A DNA stretch of 19,532 bases from Thermohalobaculum sp964475765 (GCA_964475765.1 CAYYZH010000070.1:1-19532), one strand, 5' to 3'. Shown: positions 7,472-14,549, numbered from the stretch's first letter. The notes: generated from the sequence alone by a model not told the origin. Numbers and translations are program-made.

Positions 7472-7897
7472 TCAGCCGCCGCAGCCGCCGATGGTGACTT
7501 TCACGGAACGGCTTGCCTGCGCGAATGAGCCATCCTTCAGTTTTGCCACAGCGACCAGGTCCTGGGTTCCGGCCAGCCGGATCCGCGTCTTGGCGCTTGA
7601 AGCCGCAGCGAGCTTGCCGAAGTTGAACGTGGCCACCTCGGGGCGCGGATTGCCCATCGAAACGAGCAGGATGGAGGCTGCGCCATCGGCGCTCACTTCC
7701 ACCGGAACCGTGTTGCCGTTCTCGGCGATCTCGGGTGCGCCGATCTCGACGCCGCCATCCTTCACCTCAGCGCCGCCGGTGAACGCCTTGATCACGTCGG
7801 CGGCTCCGTTCTCTTCGGCCAATACCGGGAGCGGCAAAGCGGTCGCCGCAGCGGCCCCTGCTCCCAGGATCATGGCCTGACGTCTGGTCAGTTCCAT
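7472..7897 (-). CDS. soxY: SoxY: sulfur-substrate carrier protein
   Basis: The 141-residue precursor has a Tat signal (LTRRQAMILGAG, residues 3-14) and ends in the flexible GGCGG arm. Its cysteine, C139, is the attachment point for thiosulfate and its oxidation intermediates. The body is the short beta sandwich expected of SoxY. It starts 11 bases after soxX, with a GGAGG Shine-Dalgarno, and precedes soxZ, its obligate partner. This is the central protein acted on in turn by SoxAX, SoxB and SoxCD. Confidence 0.97.
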   Translation of the reverse strand: MELTRRQAMILGAGAAAATALPLPVLAEENGAADVIKAFTGGAEVKDGGVEIGAPEIAENGNTVPVEVSADGAASILLVSMGNPRPEVATFNFGKLAAASSAKTRIRLAGTQDLVAVAKLKDGSFAQASRSVKVTIGGCGG

Positions 7898-7908
7898 CTG
7901 AACCTCCG

Positions 7909-8364
7909 TTACTGTTCTTTGAGCGTCAGCAGGTAGGCGACGATGTCCTCAACCTGCTGGGCGGAGAGAATCGTCTTGCCATCGAAGTCTTTCAGCGGCC
8001 GGTTATATCCGCTGACATTGTAGAAGGACGGCATGATCGTGCCATCGAACATCATTTTCGAGTTCGACACGATACCGCGCAGTTCCGCTTCGCTCCAGCG
8101 ATCGCCGGCACCGTCCAGCGACGGGCCAACTTCTCCGTGGAACGACTCGTTCGAGGCGTCGGAATTTTCGTGACAGGCGAGACAGTTGCCAAGCTTGCGC
8201 CCGACGAACCAGTCCTTACCCTTCACCGGATCTCCGGCAGCCCCGGTCAGTGACGCGGTCACTGCGCCGTCTTCGAACTTCACGTCGCTGGGCGCGACGG
8301 TCTCGGTCATGGCAATGCCGGGAACAAGCACAGCGGCCAAAGCCAGTGTAGCGAGTTTGCGCAT
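7909..8364 (-). CDS. soxX: SoxX: monoheme cytochrome subunit of SoxAX
   Basis: The 151-residue precursor has a Sec signal (MRKLATLALAAVLVPGIAM). It has one heme motif, CLACH (61-65), and the probable axial methionine M111 in TIMPSFY. SoxX accepts the electrons released when SoxA attaches thiosulfate to SoxY. It is the first gene of the long XYZABCDEF run. The start codon is preceded by GGGGAGGATAG, and the 143-base gap upstream carries a SoxR-type operator. Confidence 0.95.
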   Translation of the reverse strand: MRKLATLALAAVLVPGIAMTETVAPSDVKFEDGAVTASLTGAAGDPVKGKDWFVGRKLGNCLACHENSDASNESFHGEVGPSLDGAGDRWSEAELRGIVSNSKMMFDGTIMPSFYNVSGYNRPLKDFDGKTILSAQQVEDIVAYLLTLKEQ

Positions 8365-8457
8365 CCCTATCCTCCCCAGGTGCAGTTATTCGCGTGCAGC
8401 TTTTTCACACTTCTTTTGCGCGAGCGTAACCACAGCGTCGCGAGGAATCCAACCGTT

Positions 8458-8477
8458 AAATTCAAAAAATTGAATTT
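8458..8477. promoter_or_regulatory. SoxR/SqrR-type operator in the soxW-soxX gap
   Basis: AAATTCA at 8458-8464 and TGAATTT at 8471-8477 are perfect 7-base inverted arms with a 6-base A-rich spacer. The core, ATTC-N8-GAAT (8460-8475), equals the SqrR consensus as I recall it and the copy upstream of soxC. It sits about 94 bases upstream of the soxX start. Pseudaminobacter SoxR is known to bind the equivalent soxW-soxX (wx) region. Confidence 0.7.
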
Positions 8478-8486
8478 TTGATTTCA

Positions 8487-8502
8487 CCTGAGATCCCTCA
8501 GG
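8487..8502 (-). terminator. Small hairpin after soxW
   Basis: CCTGAG at 8487-8492 and CTCAGG at 8497-8502 form a 6-pair stem with a 4-base loop, 5 bases after the soxW stop on the minus strand. No immediate U run follows. It is probably a weak terminator or mRNA end-protection stem separating soxVW from soxX onward. Confidence 0.4.
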
Positions 8503-8507
8503 CCGCG

Positions 8508-9068
8508 TCAGTTGCTTTGCGCGGCCTCGAGCTTGCGCGCATGGTACTTCTGGAAGTGCTCATCCGAGTCATAGCCACGCTCGGCGACCCACTGGAACAT
8601 GTGCAGGGTCGTGAATTTTCCGAACGCGCCGGGCATGGTGGCAACCGCGGATGTGTTGGCCGGGCCGTCTGGCAGATCTTCCGGCAGGAACATGATGGTC
8701 GGCGTGAAAACCACGCCCCAACGCTGCGCCATCTCCTTCTCGGGCAGCGCCTCGCCATCAAAGTCGGTGACCTCCTCGTCGCCGAAAAGGTTCATCTGCA
8801 CGACCATGAAGTTGGCCTTGATGTAGTCGGCGACCTCCGGATCGCTGAACACCTTCTCGTGCAGTTCCTTGCAATAGATGCATCCGCGCTGCTCGAACAT
8901 GATCGCGAGGCGCTTGCCCTCGTCCTTCGCGGTTTCGAGATCCTCGGCCATGTCCTTGAACGTCACCGGCATCCAGGTCTGCTTGTAGAGCCCATCCTCG
9001 CCCAGCTCCGCCGCATGGGCTTGCGTGATCATCAAAAGACCCGCGATCATCGTCATGAACATGCGCAT
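8508..9068 (-). CDS. soxW: SoxW: periplasmic thioredoxin-like protein
   Basis: The product of about 186 residues has a signal peptide (MRMFMTMIAGLLMITQAHA) and a thioredoxin fold with the active-site motif CIYC (63-66). A cis-proline region (GVVFTPTIMF) follows. It is expected to be reduced by the membrane protein SoxV and to keep sox components such as SoxY in the thiol state. ATG 9066-9068 is preferred over one five codons upstream because GGGGAG lies eight bases before it. It follows soxV by 30 bases, so the two form a transcription unit. Confidence 0.92.
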   Translation of the reverse strand: MRMFMTMIAGLLMITQAHAAELGEDGLYKQTWMPVTFKDMAEDLETAKDEGKRLAIMFEQRGCIYCKELHEKVFSDPEVADYIKANFMVVQMNLFGDEEVTDFDGEALPEKEMAQRWGVVFTPTIMFLPEDLPDGPANTSAVATMPGAFGKFTTLHMFQWVAERGYDSDEHFQKYHARKLEAAQSN

Positions 9069-9098
9069 GTGGTTTCTCCCCATTGCAGAAGTGCCGAG

Positions 9099-9842
9099 TT
9101 ACTGAAGAAGTCCAAGGTCCGGTGCCACGTCCAGCATCCAGCCCGCGATGACGTTGACCGAGTTCGTGCCGATCATGACGGCGAACAGGACCAGCACCGC
9201 GCCAATCCCCTTCTCGATGACCGGCAGATGTTTGCGGATGCCCTTTGCCCAGTTCAGGAACGGTCCGATGAAGACGGCTGCAATGACAAAAGGCAGCGTC
9301 ATCCCGATCCCGTACGCCAATAGCAACAGCGCGCCATCGGTGACGGAGGTGGCATCTGCTGCCTTGAAGAGGATCACGGCGAGGATCGGTCCAACGCAGG
9401 GCGTCCAGCCAAACGCGAATGCCATGCCGACCAAAAGCGGGCCGAAAATGCGGGGCGGCGTGTTGCCAGTGTCGAATCTGGCCTCCTGCATCAGGAAGCC
9501 GATGCGAAAGACACCGAGATAGTGCAGGCCGAGCACGAGAATGATCGCCGCTGCGGTCCAGCGCAGTTCCTCAGACCACGCCCGCACTTGTTGGCCCAGC
9601 GCGCTTGCGGCAACCCCGAGCGCGACGAACACCACGACCATGCCGATGGCGAACATGACCGCTGCCAGAATGATGCGCCCGCGCCCCGCTGACGCGGTCT
9701 CACCATCCTTGCCCGTCAGCTCGCCAAACGTGATGCCCGAGATGTAGCAAAGGTAGAATGGCACGATTGGCAGGATGCACGGCGTCAGAAACGATGCCAG
9801 ACCGGCCAGCATGGCCGCGCCATATCCGACGTCAAAGCCCAT
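9099..9842 (-). CDS. soxV: SoxV: CcdA/DsbD-like thiol-disulfide transporter
   Basis: The product is a 247-residue integral membrane protein with about six hydrophobic segments. Conserved membrane cysteines C22 (FLTPCILP) and C149 (GWTPCVGP) lie in the two TPC repeats typical of CcdA. It moves reducing equivalents from cytoplasmic thioredoxin to periplasmic SoxW and perhaps SoxS. The start at 9840-9842 (MGFDVGYGAAML) fits the family. A longer frame with 33 extra residues would run through the divergent promoter and is rejected. The Shine-Dalgarno is weak, and a hairpin lies just upstream at 9861-9881. Confidence 0.92.
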   Translation of the reverse strand: MGFDVGYGAAMLAGLASFLTPCILPIVPFYLCYISGITFGELTGKDGETASAGRGRIILAAVMFAIGMVVVFVALGVAASALGQQVRAWSEELRWTAAAIILVLGLHYLGVFRIGFLMQEARFDTGNTPPRIFGPLLVGMAFAFGWTPCVGPILAVILFKAADATSVTDGALLLLAYGIGMTLPFVIAAVFIGPFLNWAKGIRKHLPVIEKGIGAVLVLFAVMIGTNSVNVIAGWMLDVAPDLGLLQ

Positions 9843-9860
9843 CGGATGCCGTCTGGGAAA

Positions 9861-9881
9861 CCCTACACGAAACCGTGTGGG
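9861..9881 (-). promoter_or_regulatory. Hairpin in the soxV leader
   Basis: CCCTACACG (9861-9869) and CGTGTGGG (9874-9881) pair as an 8-base-pair stem with one bulged base and a 4-base loop, 19-39 bases upstream of the soxV ATG. On the minus-strand mRNA the 3' arm ends in AGGG, the only purine-rich stretch nearby, so the stem may influence translation of soxV. Confidence 0.35.
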
Positions 9882-9898
9882 CGTTGCGAATCCACTGG

Positions 9899-9930
9899 CC
9901 AAACATATGCAAAAATGTATATATGTTTGG
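9899..9930. promoter_or_regulatory. 32-base palindrome in the soxS-soxV divergent promoter
   Basis: CCAAACATAT (9899-9908) and ATATGTTTGG (9921-9930) are perfect 10-base arms around a 12-base A/T-rich spacer. The left half read from the centre contains ATGCAAAA, one base from the ATTCAAAA half-site upstream of soxX. The right half departs from the ATTC-N8-GAAT rule. Pseudaminobacter SoxR is known to bind the soxS-soxV (sv) region. It ends one base before the probable soxS start. Confidence 0.65.
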
Positions 9931-9931
9931 G

Positions 9932-10336
9932 ATGAGGTCAATCGCTTCCATGCTCGTCGCCGCCGTGCTGACCGTATTGCCGGTCACAGCACCCGGAGCA
10001 CAAGCCGCCGAACTCCTGATGTTCGAGGAGAAATGGTGTCATTGGTGCGACCGGTGGAATGAAGAGATCGGCGTCGTCTACCACAAGACAACCGAAGGCG
10101 AACGCGCGCCGCTGGTCCGTGTCGACATCCACGGCGCCTTTCCGCAGGGGGTGGAGTTTGCCAGTCGCCCGCAATACACACCGACCTTCATTCTGGTAGA
10201 AGATGGACAGGAAATCGGGCGCATCGAGGGATATCCGGGCGAGGACTTCTTCTGGGGGCTACTCGCAAGACTGCTCGAGAAACTGCCGGACACAGCAGGT
10301 TCGGGATCGCAGGACACCCCTGCGCCAACGAATTGA
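9932..10336 (+). CDS. soxS: SoxS: periplasmic thioredoxin
   Basis: The 134-residue precursor has a signal peptide ending GAQA-AE (about residue 25/26) and a thioredoxin-type active site, CHWC (36-39). YTPTFILVEDG supplies the cis-proline region. SoxS is thought to reactivate SoxYZ by reducing wrongly oxidised carrier cysteine. The start is uncertain. ATG 9932-9934 gives a charged N-region (MRSIASM) but almost no Shine-Dalgarno, because the palindrome ends at 9930. ATG 9950 has a GAGG 12 bases upstream but loses the arginine. ATG 9923 lies inside the palindrome. soxR follows after 11 bases. Confidence 0.9.
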   Translation: MRSIASMLVAAVLTVLPVTAPGAQAAELLMFEEKWCHWCDRWNEEIGVVYHKTTEGERAPLVRVDIHGAFPQGVEFASRPQYTPTFILVEDGQEIGRIEGYPGEDFFWGLLARLLEKLPDTAGSGSQDTPAPTN

Positions 10337-10347
10337 GGGTTTGACGT

Positions 10348-10695
10348 ATGGCACTGCCGGTGTTCGATGACGGGCTCGATGAGGCCGAACTCGACGAGAT
10401 CATGGAGAACGCTCAGAGGGCGACGAACTTTCTCAAAGCGTTGTCCCATGAGGGACGCCTCCTGATTCTCTGCAACCTCGCCTCGGGCGAGAAGTCGGTC
10501 ACGGAACTCGAAGATCTTCTCGCGGCGAGACAGGCCGCGGTATCGCAACAACTCGCGCGGCTGCGCATGGAAGGGTTGGTGGACTTCCGGCGCGAGGGCA
10601 AGACGATCTACTACAGGCTGGGCGACGAGCGCGCAAAGCGCATGATCGAAATCGTCTACGATATGTTCTGCAAAAAGGACGAGCCCGACGCCTGA
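10348..10695 (+). CDS. soxR: SoxR: ArsR-family repressor of the sox genes
   Basis: The 115-residue winged-helix regulator has a recognition region SVTELEDLLAARQAAVSQQLARLRMEGLV (about 50-78) and a wing, RREGKTIYYRLGD. It contains two cysteines, C42 (LLILCNLASG) and C108 (MFCKKDE). Their 66-residue spacing equals that of C41/C107 in the persulfide sensor SqrR, where they form a tetrasulfide link that releases DNA. It is therefore expected to derepress sox genes when sulfane sulfur accumulates. It lies between soxS and the soxT-like gene, downstream of an operator-like palindrome, so autoregulation is likely. Confidence 0.93.
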   Translation: MALPVFDDGLDEAELDEIMENAQRATNFLKALSHEGRLLILCNLASGEKSVTELEDLLAARQAAVSQQLARLRMEGLVDFRREGKTIYYRLGDERAKRMIEIVYDMFCKKDEPDA

Positions 10696-10713
10696 CGCCT
10701 TGGGAGGAAGGCT

Positions 10714-11766
10714 ATGGCTTTCGCTGATTGGTGGCTGATGCCCGGGCTGCTGGGCATGGTCGGCGGCATATTGCTGGGGTTGGCTGCGCGGCGTGGCCGG
10801 TTCTGTACACTGGGCGCCATCGAAGATGCGCTCTATGCGAACAGTTTCAATCGCATCCGGATGTGGGCGCTGGCGCTGGCCTTCGGGATCGCCGGCACAT
10901 TTTTGCTCGCGGAGGTCGGTTGGGTCGATCTCGGTCAGACGCTTTATGCCCGGCTGGCCTGGAACCCGGTTGCCAGCATCACCGGCGGTCTGATCTTTGG
11001 CTATGGCATGGCGATTGCCGGCAACTGCGGCTATGGCGCACTGGCCCGGCTGGGCGGCGGCGATTTGCGCGCACTCGTGATCGTCGTGGTCATGGGGATC
11101 GCGGCCTACGCGGTGCTGTCGGGCCCGCTCGCATCGCTGCGCGTCATGTTCTTTGCAACGGGAGAGGCAGAGCCCGGTCAGGCGCTCGGCTATGCGCATG
11201 CCCTATCGGACCTATTTGGAATCGGGACGTTGTGGCCAGCTTTGATCGTCGCCGGCGCATTGGTTTTCTGGGCTTTGGTCGATCCGGAGTTTCGCGCGAA
11301 CACAAGCCAGGTCGCGTCCGGCCTGATCGTCGGCGTTGCGATCATCTCGGGCTGGGTGGGAACAAGCCTCCTCGCCCGACACAGTTTCGAGATTGTCCCG
11401 GTCGAGTCCCACAGTTTCACCGCGCCGGTCGGCGAGACGATGCTGTTCATGATGACCGGCAGCGGTGATGGCCTCAGCTTTGCAATCGGCTCCGTGGCCG
11501 GTGTCGTCGTCGGCGCGCTGATCGGCAGCATCTACAATGGGCAGTTTCGGTGGGAGGCCTGTGATGACCCGCAAGAACTGGGCCGCCAGATTCTGGGCGG
11601 CGCACTGATGGGCATCGGGGCTGTGCTGGCGCTCGGCTGTTCGGTTGGACAAGGGCTCAGCGCGTTCTCCACGCTGACCTTCAGCGCGCCGATTGTTCTC
11701 GCATCCATCGTGCTCGGAGCTTCGCTGGGGCTCAGGCATCTGATCCAGGGCTTCGGGACGGTATAA
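10714..11766 (+). CDS. soxT: SoxT-like YeeE/YedE-family sulfur-compound transporter
   Basis: The product is a 350-residue, very hydrophobic membrane protein. Conserved cysteines sit in family-typical motifs: C31 (GRFCTLGAIEDAL), C105 (GNCGYGAL) and C309 (LGCSVGQGLSAFS). In the related YeeE, such cysteines line a pathway for thiosulfate uptake. The gene follows soxR by 18 bases with a very strong GGGAGGAAGG Shine-Dalgarno and shares its probable operon. SoxT has been linked to sox induction in Pseudaminobacter, so it may import the sulfur species that SoxR senses. The substrate is inferred. The next gene converges from the right. Confidence 0.85.
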   Translation: MAFADWWLMPGLLGMVGGILLGLAARRGRFCTLGAIEDALYANSFNRIRMWALALAFGIAGTFLLAEVGWVDLGQTLYARLAWNPVASITGGLIFGYGMAIAGNCGYGALARLGGGDLRALVIVVVMGIAAYAVLSGPLASLRVMFFATGEAEPGQALGYAHALSDLFGIGTLWPALIVAGALVFWALVDPEFRANTSQVASGLIVGVAIISGWVGTSLLARHSFEIVPVESHSFTAPVGETMLFMMTGSGDGLSFAIGSVAGVVVGALIGSIYNGQFRWEACDDPQELGRQILGGALMGIGAVLALGCSVGQGLSAFSTLTFSAPIVLASIVLGASLGLRHLIQGFGTV

Positions 11767-11814
11767 GTCCTGCGGTCCGGAGTGGGAGCAACAGCCTTCA
11801 AATCAAAGAAGACA

Positions 11815-12534
11815 CTATCCATCCCCGCCGATGCCGATGCCGTGTTTGCGGGCGCTTGCCATCAACGCCGAGCCCCGGTCCGGGCAGGCCACAGCAAAGC
11901 GTTGTTCCGTCACGGCCTGGATCGAACGGGTGACAGTCTCGGCGATCTCCGCCTCCATGCGCGCGGCCTGATCTGACAGGCCAAGCACCAGTACAAGCTC
12001 GGGCTCGACCTCAGCCCCGCTTAAGGTCACGAGCCACGCCTCCGGGCAATCCGCGCCCAGCGCGCCGACCGCCTGACCCAAAGCCTGCATCAGGGTAAGA
12101 TCCGGCAGTTCGGGTGCCGCCACGCTGACCCCTTCTGTCGCGCGGCGCGTCACTTCGGCCCCGAATGTGGAGGAGATCCACTCCTGCGCTTTCGTGTCGA
12201 TCAGGAGCGGCATCCCTGCCCCCTCGACCTGCACAAGAAGCGGCGTGGCCTGACCCTCGAGCAGGCCGCAAAGCTGCGCGCCATCAAGCTCGGCATAGTC
12301 CGTTGGCACCCGCACCGCGCTCGCAAAAAGGTCCATCCCGGCATAGGCCTGAACGGCGCTGAGACCATCGTGATCGACTAGCTGAGGCTTGGCGGTCTCT
12401 CCCGCGCCCTCGGTCAGCGGAACGATCAGCGATGTTCCAGCCAGCGTCTGGTAGAACTGCATCCAGGCCGTCTCGGTGTCAGCGGCCAACGCATCAGCGT
12501 GGAGTTGTTGCAGGGGTGGGGGCGTTTCAGTCAT
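11815..12534 (-). CDS. SseB-family protein
   Basis: The product of 239 residues resembles proteins with the SseB N-terminal domain: LIVPLTEG followed by a DHDGLSAVQAYAGMDLFA core and a later PLLIDTKAQEWI segment. It is cytoplasmic, acidic and without membrane segments. The biochemical role of the family is poorly known; the name comes from enhanced serine sensitivity in E. coli. ATG 12532-12534 overlaps the stop of the hydrolase gene as ATGA, showing translational coupling. It converges on the soxT-like gene with a 48-base gap lacking an obvious terminator. Family assignment is from overall resemblance. Confidence 0.7.
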   Translation of the reverse strand: MTETPPPLQQLHADALAADTETAWMQFYQTLAGTSLIVPLTEGAGETAKPQLVDHDGLSAVQAYAGMDLFASAVRVPTDYAELDGAQLCGLLEGQATPLLVQVEGAGMPLLIDTKAQEWISSTFGAEVTRRATEGVSVAAPELPDLTLMQALGQAVGALGADCPEAWLVTLSGAEVEPELVLVLGLSDQAARMEAEIAETVTRSIQAVTEQRFAVACPDRGSALMASARKHGIGIGGDG

Positions 12535-13529
12535 GTCCGATCCTCGGCAGCGCATGTCGGCGGCCCCGGCTGCTGAAGGGTCCAGTCCGCGACATCGCGC
12601 CAGACAGTTTCGGCCTGCAGATCGCGGAACAAGAGGTGCCAGCCCTCGGCATAGTCGATGGTGCGGGTCTCACCGGGAAGTCGCGCAAAAACATCACGCA
12701 CGGCGCGTTTCGGCACGATCTGGTCCTTGTCCCCAAGCAGCATCAGCGCCGGTTTCTCGATGGTACTGGCCGCAGCGGCGGCGCGGTCGGTTACACGCAC
12801 CAATCCCATGATCTCGCGGGCGGAGGGAGGCGAGAGGTACAGCGGATCGCGGCCCAGCGCACGCAGGGCCTCGATGTTGTCGCTGGCCTGAATGCGCACG
12901 ACGCCTTCGCCGGTAAAGCGCCGGTCCGGGACAACCAGCGCCGCGGTCCAGGCGAGGAAGCGATGGAACGGATTGAGCTTGGTCCCGCCCCAGATTGCTG
13001 GCGCGGCCAGCACCAGAGCATCGGCCTCAAGCCCTTCGGCAGCGGCGGCCATCACCACCCCGCCGCCCATGGAATGGCCGAGGACCACAAGGGGCGTGCA
13101 GGGGTTTTCGCGGCGCACTTGGCTTGATGCGGCGACCGCATCGGCAATCAGCGCCCCGGCGCCCGGCCATTTCGCGCGCGACGGGTTGCGCCCGAAGCCG
13201 CGCTGGTCGGGGGCGATGGTACGAACACCCTGTTCGGCCCAGAAGGCTGCGGCCTTCTCGAATGTGCTCTGCCCGTGATCGCCATAGCCATGCAGGGCGA
13301 GCAGAATTGCGCGGGGCTGCGCAGGCCCCCAGACGGTTGCGGCAAGCGCCGATCCATCGGCAGCCTTCAGGCTGATACCGGTGTCGTCCACGGCTGCGCG
13401 TTCAGCTTCCACGGTCAGCGGACCACCGGCGGAACATGCGGTTAAACCGAGCACGCACAATGCCGCCGCTATCCAAGAAGGTCGGATACGCGCGCCCTCA
13501 GCCACGGCAGCACGTCCGTTCCGAACCAC
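12531..13529 (-). CDS. Lipoprotein alpha/beta hydrolase (lysophospholipase/monoacylglycerol-lipase-like)
   Basis: The product of up to 332 residues has a lipoprotein signal with lipobox LTAC (C32). It has an alpha/beta-hydrolase fold: oxyanion region LLALHGYGDHG (76-86), nucleophile elbow GHSMGG with S153, acid D269 (LLGDKDQIVP) and H298 (AEGWH). All catalytic residues are present, so it is probably an active serine esterase anchored in the cell envelope; the substrate is unknown. ATG 13529 lies 61 bases inside the glycosylase gene. A GTG at 13503-13505 would give a tidier signal peptide (MAEGARIRPSW) and is an alternative. The stop overlaps the SseB-like start. Confidence 0.85.
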   Translation of the reverse strand: MVRNGRAAVAEGARIRPSWIAAALCVLGLTACSAGGPLTVEAERAAVDDTGISLKAADGSALAATVWGPAQPRAILLALHGYGDHGQSTFEKAAAFWAEQGVRTIAPDQRGFGRNPSRAKWPGAGALIADAVAASSQVRRENPCTPLVVLGHSMGGGVVMAAAAEGLEADALVLAAPAIWGGTKLNPFHRFLAWTAALVVPDRRFTGEGVVRIQASDNIEALRALGRDPLYLSPPSAREIMGLVRVTDRAAAAASTIEKPALMLLGDKDQIVPKRAVRDVFARLPGETRTIDYAEGWHLLFRDLQAETVWRDVADWTLQQPGPPTCAAEDRT

Positions 13530-14068
13530 GGGTTCTTCTTGAGCCAGGCGGTGTTGCGCCAGGAGGGATGCGGGAGCGGTAGCAGGTCGGGGCCATAGTC
13601 TTGCCAGGCCTTTACGGTCTCGGTCAGGGTACGCTTACGTGCCCGCCCCATATGCCATGCCTGCGCGTACTGGCCAATGACCAGGGTCAGTTCGATCTGC
13701 GGCATCGTCGCCAACAGCTCCTTGCGCCACGTCTCGGCGCAGATTTTCGGAGGGGGCAGGTCCGAGCCCTTGGCGTCATAGCCGGGAAAACAGAACGCCA
13801 TCGGCACAATGGCCAGTTTCTCGCGATTGTAGAAGGTATCGCGATCAACACCCAGCCAATCGCGGAGCCGATCACCGGAAGGGTCGTCAAAGGGAATGCC
13901 CGAGGCATGAACCCGCGCGCCGGGAGCCTGCCCGACGATGATCACCCGCGCCGTGGTCGACGGGTAGACCACCGGGCGCGGCTGATGTGCGGTTTCGGTC
14001 GCGGCAAACCTGTCCGCGCACAGCGTGCAGGCCGCAATCCGTTTCGTGAGCGTATCCAGAGCCGTCAT
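13469..14068 (-). CDS. Uracil-DNA glycosylase-superfamily protein with four-cysteine Fe-S signature
   Basis: The 199-residue DNA-repair-type protein has motif GQAPG (46-50), then GIPFDDPSGDRLRDWLG (57-73), and the C-terminal PHPSWRN motif. C14 and C17 (CTLC), C93 and C110 match the C-x2-C...C-x16-C pattern that binds a [4Fe-4S] cluster in family 4/5 enzymes. GQAPG departs from the usual G-E-A-P-G, so uracil specificity is not certain. ATG 14066-14068 begins at MTALDTL, the usual N-terminus before the first cysteine pair; a longer frame would run across the N gap and is rejected. The 3' end overlaps the hydrolase start by 61 bases. Confidence 0.82.
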   Translation of the reverse strand: MTALDTLTKRIAACTLCADRFAATETAHQPRPVVYPSTTARVIIVGQAPGARVHASGIPFDDPSGDRLRDWLGVDRDTFYNREKLAIVPMAFCFPGYDAKGSDLPPPKICAETWRKELLATMPQIELTLVIGQYAQAWHMGRARKRTLTETVKAWQDYGPDLLPLPHPSWRNTAWLKKNPWFGTDVLPWLRARVSDLLG

Positions 14069-14162
14069 CCCGTGATGACATATCTTCTGGCCCGGACGGT
14101 TCAATAGCGCTTTGCGCAAGGACGCGGTTGCGCCGGGGGGCATCCGCTCCGCGGCGCAGTCT

Positions 14163-14549
14163 TCAGGCTTGCTGGTGGAAGAAANNNNNNNNNNCATCCC
14201 GGATGACAAAGTCATCGAACGACCCGCTGACATTGTCGTTCTCTTCGACCCGGTCGATGCGCAACTCGTTCTGATTAGCGTTCGGGCTGAGCAGCGACGA
14301 GGGCAGCACCATGTGCTGGGAGTACCAGCGAGAGGAATCGCCATCTGCGTGCGGCTGGAGGGCCTTCTGAAAGTCCCCGTTGATCCGCACGGCGGCGTGC
14401 CCATCGGCAAGGCCGCGGACATTCAGCATCAGCATCGCCGAGCTGTTGTGCCGCCCACCCGTGCTGAAGGTTTTGATGAACGAGGCGTTGTTGTCTCCGA
14501 TGGTGACATTGCCGTCCTGGATGACGGTGAAATCTGCGACGATGGGCAT
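14163..14549 (-). CDS. Unrecognised small protein, C-terminus interrupted by N gap
   Basis: The readable part covers about 118 residues from ATG 14547-14549, which has a strong AAGGAAAGGA Shine-Dalgarno. It starts MPIVADFTVIQDGNVTIGDNN, is rich in Asn, Asp, Ser and Gly with alternating beta-strand patterning, and has no signal peptide or cysteine. This suggests an all-beta sandwich, but I do not recognise the family. The frame enters the N run at 14185-14194 just after FDDFVIRD. On the far side the same frame reads FFHQQA to a TGA, but gap length is nominal, so the real end and frame are unknown. Confidence 0.6.
   Translation of the reverse strand: MPIVADFTVIQDGNVTIGDNNASFIKTFSTGGRHNSSAMLMLNVRGLADGHAAVRINGDFQKALQPHADGDSSRWYSQHMVLPSSLLSPNANQNELRIDRVEENDNVSGSFDDFVIRDXXXXFFHQQA
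14185..14194. other. Assembly gap (10 N)
   Basis: Ten unspecified bases, a length commonly used as a placeholder in scaffolds. The true distance between flanks may differ, and linkage of the sox side to the antiporter side is not proved by sequence here. Confidence 0.98.

Noticed and set aside
9843..9941. N-terminal extension of soxV by 33 residues
   Set aside because: It would run through the divergent promoter palindrome, and the CcdA-like protein begins naturally at MGFDVGYG.
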